Below the pieces are notes generated by a model. The model was not told the origin of the DNA, did no database searches, and saw only the letters and a list, made by a program, of their open reading frames with translations. 64,000 nucleotides of DNA from Paractinoplanes durhamensis. Its GTDB lineage: Bacteria; Actinomycetota; Actinomycetes; Mycobacteriales; Micromonosporaceae. Location of the stretch: the NCBI RefSeq assembly GCF_016862175.1, contig NZ_BOML01000006.1, positions 1-64,000 on the forward strand, written 5' to 3'. Positions within the stretch are counted from its first letter, which is position 1. The number at the start of each line of letters is the position of its first letter. The position numbers and the translations under genes are program-made. Shown one piece after another: positions 25,884-34,949 of the stretch.

Positions 25884-28800
25884 TCAGGCGTGGGCGAAGG
25901 TGCCGAAGAGGTCGGGGTCGACCGTGGAGGTCCAGACCCGGACGTCGTCGACGACACCACCGAGGTAGTTGGAGCGGGCGCCGGCGGTCGTGCCGGTGCA
26001 ACCGACCGTGAGCGGACCCGCGGCGTGCCACGGCGTCGCCGGCACCGCGACCTCGCCCTGCGGCTCACCGTCGACGTAAAAGCGCAGCTTCTTGGCCGGC
26101 AGGTCGTAGACGGCGGCCAGGTGGGTCCAGGTGCCGACCACCGGAGCGGCGAGCGAGCGGACCTCGACCAGGGCGGCCGCCGACGTGTCGGCGCCCGGCA
26201 TGACGACCCGCCAGCGGCCGGCGTCACCGAAGTACTCGATCCGGAAGCCCTGCCGGACCGCGCCGGACTGGGACACCACGGTGCGGGTGCCGGTCAACGC
26301 GTCCACCGCGACCCAGGCCGCCACCGAGAAGGAGCCGTCGGTGCGAACCACCGCTCCACTCGTGGTGGCACACGATCCGTCGGCCAGGGCCAGGCCCAGC
26401 GCACCGTTCCGGCTGGCGAACCGGTCCTGCTCCCAGGTGTACTCGCCGGCCACCGACAGATGACGGCCGTTGCCGGACGTGTCGTCCAGGTTGGTCGGCT
26501 CGTCGGCGCGCGGGCCCTCGAGCGGCCACTGGCCCTCGACCTTGACCGGGTTGTTGGCCTGCTTGACCGCGGCCGCCTCGGCGTCGGTCAGCGCACCGCG
26601 CCACACCTTCACGTCGGAGATCGCGCCCCGGAAGTAGTCCGCGGCCGCCCCGGCGTACCTACCGCAGCCGATCGTCAGCGGTCCGGTGGCACTCCAGTTC
26701 GCGCCGGTCCGGGTCACCGTGGACGCCTTCGCGCCGTTGACGAAGAGGGTGATCGACTTCGTGGTGGCGTTGTAGACGGCGGTCAGGTGGGTCCACTTGC
26801 CGGCCGTCGCGGCGAACGCGTCGGTGGTCGAGTAGGCCCACTCGGACGAGGAGGTCTCGTCGTCGCCGGCCTTCATCATCAGCGACCAGAACGGCACACC
26901 CTGCCCGTTGGCCCGGGCGCCCAGGAAGAAGCCGCTGACCCGGCCGCCGTCGGAGCCGAGGATGGTCTGGTTCATCGCGGTGATGTCGTCGATCCGGGCC
27001 CAGGTCGAGACCGAGAACGACTCGTCGCTGCGGATCACCGAGCGCGGGCTGGTGGCGCACCGGTCACCGCTGACGTACCAGGCCGAGTCGGGCCGGGCGT
27101 ACTGGTCGGCGGTCCACTCCACCGGCACGGCCGGCACGGGCGGGGTCTCCGGTTCGGTCGGGTCCTCGGTCGGCTCGTCGGTCTCCTCGGGCACCTCGGG
27201 GGTTCCGGTCGGGTCCGGCTCGGTCGGGTCGCCGGTCTCGGTCGGGTCCGGGGTGGGCTGGTCGGTCGGGTCCGGGGTGGGCTCCTCGGTCGGCTCCTCC
27301 GTCGGCTCCTCGGTGGGCTCCGGCGTCGGCGTCGCCACCACCGGCTCGGGGACGGTCAGGTCGTACTCGTGACCGGCCCGGTCCGAGCCGTTGCCGCGCA
27401 GCGCCCAGGCGCCCGAGATGCCGGCCGGCAGTTCGTTGCCGGCCGCCAGGATCTGCGCCTCGCTGAGCAGGCCGCTCCAGATGCCGACCTGGTCGATCGT
27501 GCCGTTCATCGGCTTGGTGGTGGAGACCGTCGAGGTCCCGCTGCAGCCGATCATCGTGCGGTAGCCGGCGTGCCAGGTCGGGTTGGCGATCGCCGCCTCG
27601 GCGACCATCTTGCCGTTGACGTAGAGCCGGAGCAGCTTGCCGGCCGGGTCCACGGTCGCGCCGACGTGCTCCCACGTGTTCACCGCCGGTGCGGCCGGGC
27701 TGTAGACCGTCGTCCAGGTCGGCGTGGCCACGTCGGCCGAGGAGACACCGAGGTTCCAGCGGTCCTTGGCCTTGTCGTAGTAGAGGGTCATCGCCTGCGT
27801 GTTGGTGCCGGAGATGGTGACCACCGCCCGGTCGGCCGTCTTGTCGGCCAGCTTCACCCAGGCGGCGACGGTGAACTCGGCGTCGGTGCGCAGCACCGGC
27901 CCGGTGTAGGCGCAGGCACTGCCGTTCAGGGTGAGCGCCGCGCCGCCCCGGCCCTGCCGGTCGGCGCCGTAGCCGGTGCCGGTCGCGGTGGCGGTGAGGT
28001 CCTTCTGGGCGGCGGCGATGTCCTTGTTGCCGGACACGTCGGTGGTGCCCGAGTCGTCACGCAGGTCCCAGGTCATCCGCCAGATGCCCATCGGCTGCAC
28101 CGGGGTGACCCGGCCGGTGAACACGTTGTAGATCGCCCGGGCCGAGTAGTTGCCCGCGTTGTCCCGCGCCCAGACGTAGACCTGGGTCCGCCCGGTGTCC
28201 GGGGTGAAGGTCAGGTTCGCCTTGCCCGAGGCGGCGGTCAGCGGGGCTTCCTTGGCGTCCACGCCGATGCCGTACTCGAAGCGCAGCACGCCCGACCCCG
28301 CGTCGGTGGAGGCGAAGCTCAGCGTCACCGGCTGCCCGAGTACCGGCGTGCCCGAGGTCCGGGTGATCACCGGCAGGGTGGGCGGGGTGTGGTCCATCCG
28401 GAAGTAGCAGTAGCCGGTCCAGGCCGTCGTATCGGTGCCGTCGGTGCCATGCACGCGCCACTTGTAGGCGCCGTCGGCCAGGACCGGGGTGGTCCAGCCG
28501 GCCTCCTTGTTCGACGCGACCGCGCCGGAGGTGAAGTCGGCCGGGGTGGTCGGGCCGGTCAGGTCGAAGACCATCTTCACCGAGTTGTCGGCGTCGGCGG
28601 CCTTGCCGTAGAGCGCCGGGGTGCTGTCGTTGATCCACGGACCGGGCGAGGTCGCGTTGCAGTTGCCGCCCGGCGACGAGCGGACCGCGACCGGCGAAGT
28701 CGGCTTCGACTGGTACTCGGCGACCAGCTTGACCTTGCCGCGCTCGGCCTTGGCCCAGTGGCCGCCGCTCTCGGTCTTCATCCGCAGGCCGAAGGTGATG

Positions 28801-30152
28801 GTGCTGTAGCTCGCGTCGGCGTGCCGCTGCACGTGGGTCTTCACCCCGGCCGCGTTGAACTTCGCCCAGGACGGCGTCTGCCCGCTGCACCCGCTGTTCG
28901 CCTTGACCGTCTTGGTCTGCAGGGCGGCGCCGTGCAGCCACTTGCCCTTCATGCCGTTCCAGGTCGGGGTGTTGCCGTCGATCCCGTTGGTCTGCCACAG
29001 CTGCATCGACTCGCCCGCGCACCAGGCGGTGTGCGTCAGGTAGACCTCGACGCTCGGCGTCTTGATGATCCGCTTGCCCTTGAGCGCGGTGACGTCGAAC
29101 TGGGTGTGCGCGCGCCAGATGTCGCCGTAGTCGTCGAAGTTCGACCCGATCCGGATCACGTCGCGCGGCCAGGCGTTCCCGGACGTCCACTTGGTGTCCG
29201 GCCGGGAGTCGTTGACCGGGATCCACTTCTGGTAGTACTTCGAGTAGGTCGGGTCGATGTAGATCGGGAACCGCGCCGCGCCGTCCAGCAGGGCGGGGTC
29301 GGTCCGCACGGTCAGCCGCTTGCCGGCCACCTCGACGTCGACCTCCGCCTGCTGGGCCAGGCCGCCCGGCGCCTGCAGGGTGGAGGGATCGGCCACGGCC
29401 GCCTCGGAGGCGAGCCGGCGCAGCGTGCCGGCCGGGTCGGGCTTGCTGCGGGTGGAGTCCCAGGCGGCCGCGCGCGGCGCGCCGGCGACGACGCCGCGCG
29501 GTCCCTTCAGGACGATCTCACCGTCGGTCTCGGTCACCGTCGCGGAGCCACCGATCTGGTACGCCGTCGCGCGCACCTTCGGGTTCTCGGCGGCCGCCGG
29601 CGTCTTGACCACCAGCACGTGCGAGAAGCCCCCGGCCACCGCGCGGACCACCAGGTCGGCACCCGGGTAGACCTCGGGGTAGGTGATCGCGTCGCCGCTG
29701 ACCACGCCGGCCGGAAGTGCGTCCGGCCAGGTCAGCGAGAAGTCGGCGCCGCCCTCGCGGTAGACCGCGAGCGGGCCGGACCCACCGGCCGAGAAGGACA
29801 CGTCGGCCGCGGCGCGCGGGCGGAGCCGCCCGTCGGCGCCGGGCGCCAGGTTGGTGTCGAGGGCGATCCAGCGCGAGTCACGCTCGACCCGCTGCGGCTC
29901 GACGTACGACTCGTAGGAGAAGTTGCCGTTCGGCAGGGCGAGGACCTTGGTGGTCTCGTTCGCCTCGGCGAGCACCTCGACCGGCTTGTCGCAGAGTTCG
30001 GCGAGCCGCTGCGCGCTCGCCTCGGTCTCGCTGACGGCCTCCCCGGATGGGCAGGCGGCTTGTGCGGTGTTGCTGAATCCGACCGCGGATATGGATGTGG
30101 CCAGGACCGCGAGCGCGGAGCCCAGCGCAATCCGGGCATGCGTCATCGACAC
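25884..30152 (-). CDS. Large secreted LamG-domain protein coupled to the RHS toxin
   Basis: The 1422-aa protein has a signal peptide ending near AQAAC, a DNRLRE-like domain (about residues 290-490, IYIDPTYSKYYQKW), an Ig/FN3-like region, and three LamG/concanavalin-like domains (about 727-890, 1026-1187, 1247-1417). Each LamG contains variants of the sequence FSVAAWV. A Pro/Glu/Thr-rich linker (about 940-1007, built of EPTEEPT-type units) separates the first from the second. GTG 30152 has GGGGGAG 6 nt upstream; ATG 30146 is an alternative. The stop TGA overlaps an ATG of the RHS frame, so the genes are coupled. It may anchor or display the toxin on the cell surface. Confidence 0.88.
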   Translation of the reverse strand: MSMTHARIALGSALAVLATSISAVGFSNTAQAACPSGEAVSETEASAQRLAELCDKPVEVLAEANETTKVLALPNGNFSYESYVEPQRVERDSRWIALDTNLAPGADGRLRPRAAADVSFSAGGSGPLAVYREGGADFSLTWPDALPAGVVSGDAITYPEVYPGADLVVRAVAGGFSHVLVVKTPAAAENPKVRATAYQIGGSATVTETDGEIVLKGPRGVVAGAPRAAAWDSTRSKPDPAGTLRRLASEAAVADPSTLQAPGGLAQQAEVDVEVAGKRLTVRTDPALLDGAARFPIYIDPTYSKYYQKWIPVNDSRPDTKWTSGNAWPRDVIRIGSNFDDYGDIWRAHTQFDVTALKGKRIIKTPSVEVYLTHTAWCAGESMQLWQTNGIDGNTPTWNGMKGKWLHGAALQTKTVKANSGCSGQTPSWAKFNAAGVKTHVQRHADASYSTITFGLRMKTESGGHWAKAERGKVKLVAEYQSKPTSPVAVRSSPGGNCNATSPGPWINDSTPALYGKAADADNSVKMVFDLTGPTTPADFTSGAVASNKEAGWTTPVLADGAYKWRVHGTDGTDTTAWTGYCYFRMDHTPPTLPVITRTSGTPVLGQPVTLSFASTDAGSGVLRFEYGIGVDAKEAPLTAASGKANLTFTPDTGRTQVYVWARDNAGNYSARAIYNVFTGRVTPVQPMGIWRMTWDLRDDSGTTDVSGNKDIAAAQKDLTATATGTGYGADRQGRGGAALTLNGSACAYTGPVLRTDAEFTVAAWVKLADKTADRAVVTISGTNTQAMTLYYDKAKDRWNLGVSSADVATPTWTTVYSPAAPAVNTWEHVGATVDPAGKLLRLYVNGKMVAEAAIANPTWHAGYRTMIGCSGTSTVSTTKPMNGTIDQVGIWSGLLSEAQILAAGNELPAGISGAWALRGNGSDRAGHEYDLTVPEPVVATPTPEPTEEPTEEPTEEPTPDPTDQPTPDPTETGDPTEPDPTGTPEVPEETDEPTEDPTEPETPPVPAVPVEWTADQYARPDSAWYVSGDRCATSPRSVIRSDESFSVSTWARIDDITAMNQTILGSDGGRVSGFFLGARANGQGVPFWSLMMKAGDDETSSSEWAYSTTDAFAATAGKWTHLTAVYNATTKSITLFVNGAKASTVTRTGANWSATGPLTIGCGRYAGAAADYFRGAISDVKVWRGALTDAEAAAVKQANNPVKVEGQWPLEGPRADEPTNLDDTSGNGRHLSVAGEYTWEQDRFASRNGALGLALADGSCATTSGAVVRTDGSFSVAAWVAVDALTGTRTVVSQSGAVRQGFRIEYFGDAGRWRVVMPGADTSAAALVEVRSLAAPVVGTWTHLAAVYDLPAKKLRFYVDGEPQGEVAVPATPWHAAGPLTVGCTGTTAGARSNYLGGVVDDVRVWTSTVDPDLFGTFAHA

Positions 30153-30268
30153 GTGTTGCTCCCCCGTGAACCAAGCAAAAACCACCCGAGCAGGGTTCAA
30201 GCAGGGAATTCGAGCACCAAGGCATCGACGCCCGACCGACCCCGTTTCGGCGTGCGTGGATCCCGAAG

Positions 30269-30312
30269 TTAGATGTTTAAGTAGACCTTAGTCAATAGTG
30301 AAGACCATCTAA
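30269..30312. promoter_or_regulatory. AT-rich operator-like inverted repeat upstream of the LamG-RHS operon
   Basis: TTAGATG (30269-30275) and CATCTAA (30306-30312) form a perfect 7-bp inverted repeat 30 bp apart inside a stretch far more AT-rich than the rest of the window. On the minus strand TTGACT within it is a candidate -35 box for the toxin operon. It lies 117-160 bp before the LamG gene start and immediately after the pdtaS stop. Confidence 0.45.
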
Positions 30313-30318
30313 TTAGAC

Positions 30319-31866
30319 TTATCTCTTACCCAACGGAACCACCAGCACGGCCTCGGTGCCGCCGCCGGCCCGGTTCCGCAACTCGATGCTTCCGCGCAGC
30401 TCACCGGTGGCCAGCGCGCGGACGATCTGCAGGCCGAGGTTGCCGCTCGACTCGGCCCGGAAGCCGTCCGGCAGGCCCGCGCCGTTGTCGGCCACGGTCA
30501 CGTGCAGCTGCTTGCGGAACCGGTGCGCGGAGACCACCACCTCGCCCACCTCGGCCCGCTCGGTGTCCAGCGGTTCGTCGTCGTCGGACGCCGGGAAGCC
30601 GTGCTCGACCGCGTTGATCAGCAGCTCGTTGACCACGATGACGAGCGACGTCGCGATCTCGGCGGGCAGCACCCCGAAGGTGCCCTCGCGCCGCATCTTG
30701 ACCGTGAAGTTGGTCGCCGCCACCTCGGTCGCCGCGGTGGCCACCCGGTCGACGATGCCGTCGAACTCGACCGCCTCGTCGCTCGACATCGAGAGCGTCT
30801 CGTGGACCAGCGCGATCGAGGCGACCCGGCGCACCGACTCCTGGAGCGCCATCTTGCCCTCCGGCGAGTCCACCCGGCGGGCCTGCAGGCGCAGCAGCGC
30901 GGCCACCGTCTGCAGGTTGTTCTTCACCCGGTGATGGATCTCCCGGATGGTGGCGTCCTTGGTCATCAGGGCGCGGTCCCGGCGGCGGACCTCGGTCACG
31001 TCCCGGACCAGCACCAGCGCGCCGATCGGCACTCCGGCCGGCAGCAGTGGCAGCGCCCGGGTGAGCACGGTGGCGCCGCGCGCCTCCACCTCCTGCCGGG
31101 GCGGGAACTCGCCGCGCAGCGACGCCAGCATCCGCTCGGCCGCGTCGTTGCCCTCCAGCGGATCGGCGGCCAGCCGGCTGATCAGGCCGGACAGCTCCTC
31201 GCCGACCAGGTGCGCGTTGAAGCCGAGCCGGCGGAAGGCGGACTGCGCGTTCGGGCTCGCGTACGTCACCTTGCCGCTCGCGTCGAGCCGGATCAGCCCG
31301 TCCCCGACCCGCGGCGCCGAGGTGGTCTCCCCCGGGTGCCGCGGCGGCGGGAACGTGCCGTCGGCCATCATCTGCGCCAGGTCGTCGGCCGTGGTCAGGT
31401 AGTTGAGCTCGAGCTGGCTGGGGGTGCGCGCGGTGGACAGGTTGGTGTCCCGGCCGATCACCGCGATGACCTCGCTCCAGCCCTCCTCGCGGTCGCTCTC
31501 GCCGCGCAGCCGCACCGGGATCGCCTCGTGCCGGGCGGGGGTGTCGCCGTACCAGACCGGGTCGCCCTCCCGCCAGATCCGCTCCTGGGTGAAGGCGATG
31601 TCCAGGTGGGCCACCTCCGGCCCGCCGACGATCTTGCCGACCTGATCGTCCTGGTACGCCGTCGGCGCCGTGGTCGGCCGGACCTGGGCAACGCACAGGA
31701 ACTCCCGCGCCCGGCCCGGATCGCTCCGCACCGGCACCCACAACAGCAGGTCGGCGAAGGACAGGTCGCTCAGCAACTGCCAGTCCCCGGCGAGGCGGTG
31801 CAGGTGGTCGATGTCGGCTGGGCCGAGGCCGGTGTGCTCCTCGGCCAGATCACGGAGCGTAGACAC
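30319..31866 (-). CDS. pdtaS: PdtaS-family cytoplasmic sensor histidine kinase
   Basis: The 515-aa kinase lacks membrane segments. It has an N-terminal GAF-like domain (about 1-130), a PAS domain (about 190-290, VTYASPNAQSAFRRLGF), a HisKA_2 dimerisation helix with the phospho-acceptor His in IREIHHRVKNNLQTV (about residue 305) and a HATPase domain with NELLINAVEHG and NLGLQIVRALA. This layout and sequence match mycobacterial PdtaS, which phosphorylates the RNA-binding antiterminator PdtaR. The partner gene is not in the window. It starts at GTG 31866. Confidence 0.93.
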   Translation of the reverse strand: MSTLRDLAEEHTGLGPADIDHLHRLAGDWQLLSDLSFADLLLWVPVRSDPGRAREFLCVAQVRPTTAPTAYQDDQVGKIVGGPEVAHLDIAFTQERIWREGDPVWYGDTPARHEAIPVRLRGESDREEGWSEVIAVIGRDTNLSTARTPSQLELNYLTTADDLAQMMADGTFPPPRHPGETTSAPRVGDGLIRLDASGKVTYASPNAQSAFRRLGFNAHLVGEELSGLISRLAADPLEGNDAAERMLASLRGEFPPRQEVEARGATVLTRALPLLPAGVPIGALVLVRDVTEVRRRDRALMTKDATIREIHHRVKNNLQTVAALLRLQARRVDSPEGKMALQESVRRVASIALVHETLSMSSDEAVEFDGIVDRVATAATEVAATNFTVKMRREGTFGVLPAEIATSLVIVVNELLINAVEHGFPASDDDEPLDTERAEVGEVVVSAHRFRKQLHVTVADNGAGLPDGFRAESSGNLGLQIVRALATGELRGSIELRNRAGGGTEAVLVVPLGKR

Positions 31867-31876
31867 GCCCTTATTT

Positions 31877-32935
31877 CTACAGGGTGCTCGTTACCTTCTT
31901 GAGTCCACGCGGTGCGTCCGGGTCCTCACCTCGGGCGAGCGCCAGGGCGAGAGCCAGCTTCTGCAGCGGCAGGATGTCGAGCAGCGGGCTGTAGCGCTCG
32001 TCGGCGATCGCGGGCACGGCCAGCCGGCCGCTGGCGCCGTCGATGTCGCTGGCCCCGATGGTGACCACGTCGGCGCGCCGCTCGGCGAGCCGGTCGACCA
32101 CGTCGCGCATGGCCCGGCCGCCCGGGCCGTCGCCGACCACGGCCAGCACCGGCACGTCCGGGTCGGCCATCGCCAGTGGGCCGTGCAGCAGGTCGGCGCC
32201 GGAGAACGCGAGGGCCGGCAGGTAGGACGTCTCCATCAGCTTCAGGGCGGCCTCCCGGGCGGTCGGGTACGCATATCCCCGGCCGGTGGTGACCATCCGG
32301 GAGGCGAACCGGTAGCGCTGGGCCAGCGCGTCGGCGGCCGGGTCGGCGAGCGCGTCCTCGGCCAGCTGGGGCAGCTTGTCCAGGGCGGCCCGTTCCTCGG
32401 CCGGCAACCGGCCGTCGCCGGCCCGCACGCCCTCGATGAGCAGCAGCAGCGCGAGCAGCTCGGCGGTGTAGGTCTTGGTCGCCGCGACCGCCCGCTCGTG
32501 CCCGGCGGCCACGTCGATGGAGAGCTCGGCGGCCCGGGCGAGCGGCGAGTCGGGGTTGTTGGTGACGGCCAGGGTCAGGCCGCCGTTCTCCCGGGCGGCG
32601 GCGAGCACGCCGGTCAGGTCGGAGGAGCCACCGCTCTGGCTGACCCCGATGACCAGGGTGCCGCTGAAGTCGGGCCGGGCGCCGTAGAGGGTGATCGCGC
32701 TGGGTGAGGCGCTGGCGACCGGAAGTCCGAGCCGGATCTCGGTGAGGTACGCCCCGTAGAGCGCGGCGTGGTCGGACGTGCCGCGGCCGACGAACATCAC
32801 ATTCCGTGGCTTGCGCCCGGCGACCTCGGCGGCCACCGCGGCGATCGCCGCCCGGTGCTCGCCGTCGAGCAGGCGGGCGAATCCGCCCGGTTGTTCCGCG
32901 ATGTCCGCCGCCATGCCCTGGCCCCGCTGGGTCAC
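31877..32935 (-). CDS. SIS-domain sugar isomerase/deaminase-like protein (GlmS/AgaS isomerase half)
   Basis: The 352-aa protein contains two SIS domains with FVGRGTSDHAALYG, the phosphosugar loop SQSGGSSDLTGVL and AATKTYTAELLAL, as in the isomerase half of GlmS. It has no glutaminase domain, so it probably acts on amino-sugar phosphates (glucosamine-6-P or N-acetylglucosamine-6-P related). GTG 32935 was chosen because GGGGAGG stands 5 nt upstream; the frame stays open to 32959. It ends 10 bp before the pdtaS gene start. No DasR box was recognised upstream. Confidence 0.85.
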   Translation of the reverse strand: MTQRGQGMAADIAEQPGGFARLLDGEHRAAIAAVAAEVAGRKPRNVMFVGRGTSDHAALYGAYLTEIRLGLPVASASPSAITLYGARPDFSGTLVIGVSQSGGSSDLTGVLAAARENGGLTLAVTNNPDSPLARAAELSIDVAAGHERAVAATKTYTAELLALLLLIEGVRAGDGRLPAEERAALDKLPQLAEDALADPAADALAQRYRFASRMVTTGRGYAYPTAREAALKLMETSYLPALAFSGADLLHGPLAMADPDVPVLAVVGDGPGGRAMRDVVDRLAERRADVVTIGASDIDGASGRLAVPAIADERYSPLLDILPLQKLALALALARGEDPDAPRGLKKVTSTL

Positions 32936-33039
32936 GTTTTCCTCCCCTGTTGAGCGCATCTCCGCGCATCTGATGCGCAGTCTTGCAAGAAGACGCTCGT
33001 ATAGTCAATGTTTCGAGCACTAATGAGCAAAACCTGGTA

Positions 33040-33068
33040 CTGACATCCAGCCCCTCTTCCCCTACTGT
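33040..33068 (+). promoter_or_regulatory. SigA-type promoter of the TPR gene, giving a leaderless mRNA
   Basis: CTGACA (33040-33045) and TACTGT (33063-33068) are separated by 17 bp. The GTG start of the next gene lies 8 nt after the -10 box, where transcription should begin. Confidence 0.6.
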
Positions 33069-33076
33069 TCTCGTTC

Positions 33077-34612
33077 GTGGATGCACACCGCGCAGCCGAC
33101 CGCGCTCTTGAGCAGGCAAGATCCGCTTTGGCGCGAGATGAGCCGCAGCAAGCCGCCGATCACCTCGCCGGCGCGCTCACCCACGCACCCACGCTCCCCG
33201 AGGCGCACGAGCTGCTCGGCCGCCTCGCCGCCCTGCCCGGCGGCGGCCTCGCGCTGTTCCCGCTGGCCCCGCACGTCACCGCGGGCGGGCTCGCCGCCCG
33301 GGCCCACCTGCTCGCCGCGGCCGGCCACCCGGACGAGGGCCTGCCGCTGCTCGCCGCGGCCAGCGGCCGCGCGCCCGGCGCCGACTGGGCCGGCGTGCCC
33401 TGGGTCGGCGACCCCGGCCTCGGCATGCGCATCGACCCCGGCCTGCTCGTCCAACTGCTCATGCGGCTCTGCACCGCGGTGGGCGATCCGGCCCCCACCC
33501 GCACCCGGGCCACCCTGCGGCCCTACCTGACCGTGGCGAAACACGCGGTGGGGGCCAACCCCGAACACGCCATGCTGCTCGGCGCCGGCTCGGCCCTGGC
33601 CCGGCGGATCGGCGAGACCACGCTCGCGGTCGAGTGGGCGGCCCGCGGCGCCCGCGTCCGGCCCTCCAAGCTCGCCGAGATCTGGCTCGGCTACGCCTAC
33701 CGCAGCGCCGGCAAGGTGCCCGAGGCGCTGGCCGCGCTGCGCCGGGCGGTCACCCACGACCCCGACGACCTTTCGGTGTACGCCGACATCGCCGGCACCC
33801 TCGCCGACCACGGCCGCCTCGAGGACGCCCTGAACTGGGTCGACCGCGCGCTCGAACGCGACCCGGACTACGACTGCGCCGTGCACACCGCGCACCGGCT
33901 GCGGCACCGCGCCGACGGCGACCTGGCCCACCTGGTCCGGCTCGCCGACTTCATCCGCGACCACCCCGACGAGTCGCACGAGCACACCGACCTGGCCGAC
34001 TGCTGCCGTGACGTGTCCTGGCTCGGCGGCACCCCGGCCGCGGCCCCGCTGCCCCGCGGCAACGCGCGCTCCGCCGACGAGCCCTCGGCCGAGGCCGTGC
34101 GCCGGCTGCGCCAGGTCGCCTCGCTGTCCTGGGCGCATCCCCCGGCCGCCTACGACGCGGCCGTCCAGCTGATCATGGTGCAACCGTTCGACCTGCTGGC
34201 CATGCTGGCCCACCCGCCGGCCGACGTGGCCGCGGTGGAGATCTGGGCGTGCCTGGGCCTGCTGCACCACGGCGCCGAGGAGCCCTGGCTGGACTCGACC
34301 CGGCGCAAGATCCTGCTCGACCTGATCGAGGGCGGGCTCGACCGGGTCACCGAGGCCGCGCTGTTCGCGATGATCGTCTCGGCGTGGATCGACCCCGAGG
34401 CGCGGGCCGACGTGGCCGCGATCGTCGCCGGCTGGCTCGCCGAGGTGACCGGCCGGCCCGGCGCGCGCACGGTGGCCGAGCTGGCCCTGGCCACGCCCGA
34501 CCTCGACCCGGCCGTCCGGGCCACCGCCACCGGCCTGGTCCGCACGCCGGTGGTCCCCCGCCAGCGGACCCGCGGCCGCAACCGCCTGCTGCTGCGCTGG
34601 CGACGAAGCTAG
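33077..34612 (+). CDS. TPR-repeat protein
   Basis: The 511-aa soluble protein is Ala/Arg/Leu-rich and made of helical repeats. Clear TPR units lie at about residues 5-40 and 195-290 (for example LGYAYRSAGKVPEALAALRR followed by AVTHDPDD, and IAGTLADHGRLEDALNWVDRALERDPDY). The C-terminal third is helical without clear repeats and ends in a basic tail. No signal peptide. Probably a scaffold for protein interactions; partner unknown. It converges with the biotinyl-domain gene, overlapping it by 4 bp. Confidence 0.82.
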   Translation: MDAHRAADRALEQARSALARDEPQQAADHLAGALTHAPTLPEAHELLGRLAALPGGGLALFPLAPHVTAGGLAARAHLLAAAGHPDEGLPLLAAASGRAPGADWAGVPWVGDPGLGMRIDPGLLVQLLMRLCTAVGDPAPTRTRATLRPYLTVAKHAVGANPEHAMLLGAGSALARRIGETTLAVEWAARGARVRPSKLAEIWLGYAYRSAGKVPEALAALRRAVTHDPDDLSVYADIAGTLADHGRLEDALNWVDRALERDPDYDCAVHTAHRLRHRADGDLAHLVRLADFIRDHPDESHEHTDLADCCRDVSWLGGTPAAAPLPRGNARSADEPSAEAVRRLRQVASLSWAHPPAAYDAAVQLIMVQPFDLLAMLAHPPADVAAVEIWACLGLLHHGAEEPWLDSTRRKILLDLIEGGLDRVTEAALFAMIVSAWIDPEARADVAAIVAGWLAEVTGRPGARTVAELALATPDLDPAVRATATGLVRTPVVPRQRTRGRNRLLLRWRRS

Positions 34613-34824
34613 CCGATCTTCGCGATCAGGTCGCCTTCCTGCACCACGTCACCCTCGTTGACGGCCAGCTCGCGGACGGTGCCGTCGGACTCGGCGAGCA
34701 CCGGGATCTCCATCTTCATCGACTCGAGAATCACCAGGGTGTCCCCCTCGGCGACCGTATCCCCGGCGGACGCCACGACCTTCCACACGTTGGCCACCAT
34801 CTCGGCCCGGATCTCGTCCGCCAT
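34609..34824 (-). CDS. Biotin/lipoyl-domain carrier protein (TB7.3-like)
   Basis: The 71-aa protein is a single biotinyl-attachment domain with the target lysine in ESMKME (about residue 36). It corresponds to mycobacterial TB7.3 (Rv3221c), which sits in the same neighbourhood next to pdtaS and rsrA/sigH. It may be a mobile carrier for an acyl-CoA carboxylase. ATG 34824 has a GAGGAGGGGG Shine-Dalgarno. A GAAC-N4-GTTC element lies at 34840-34851 just upstream. Confidence 0.92.
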   Translation of the reverse strand: MADEIRAEMVANVWKVVASAGDTVAEGDTLVILESMKMEIPVLAESDGTVRELAVNEGDVVQEGDLIAKIG

Positions 34825-34949
34825 CGGAACCCCCTCCTCGAACGTTCGTTCAGGGCCATCAAACCATGGATCTCGCACGGCCGAGTCCGGCCTTACCCGG
34901 CGCGCCGACTACGATCGGGCCGGGAAACGTGCAACGAACAGGAGTCACC

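Noticed and set aside
23083-25968. A 961-codon plus-strand frame opposite the RHS toxin
   Set aside because: Antisense shadow of the RHS gene; no start signal, no domain, and RHS/HINT identity of the opposite strand is strong.
27130-27330. Repetitive GC-rich segment as a possible CRISPR or satellite
   Set aside because: It encodes the Pro/Glu/Thr linker of the LamG protein in the correct frame.
25890-30272. A 1460-codon plus-strand frame opposite the LamG gene
   Set aside because: It mirrors the third-position GC bias of the LamG gene; composition is Gly/Arg/Val/Asp-rich without domains, and the LamG protein has a signal peptide and clear LamG repeats.
32936-33076. DasR (dre) operator upstream of the SIS-domain gene
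   Set aside because: I looked for ACTGGTCTAGACCAGT-like sequence; only partial, non-palindromic fragments are present.
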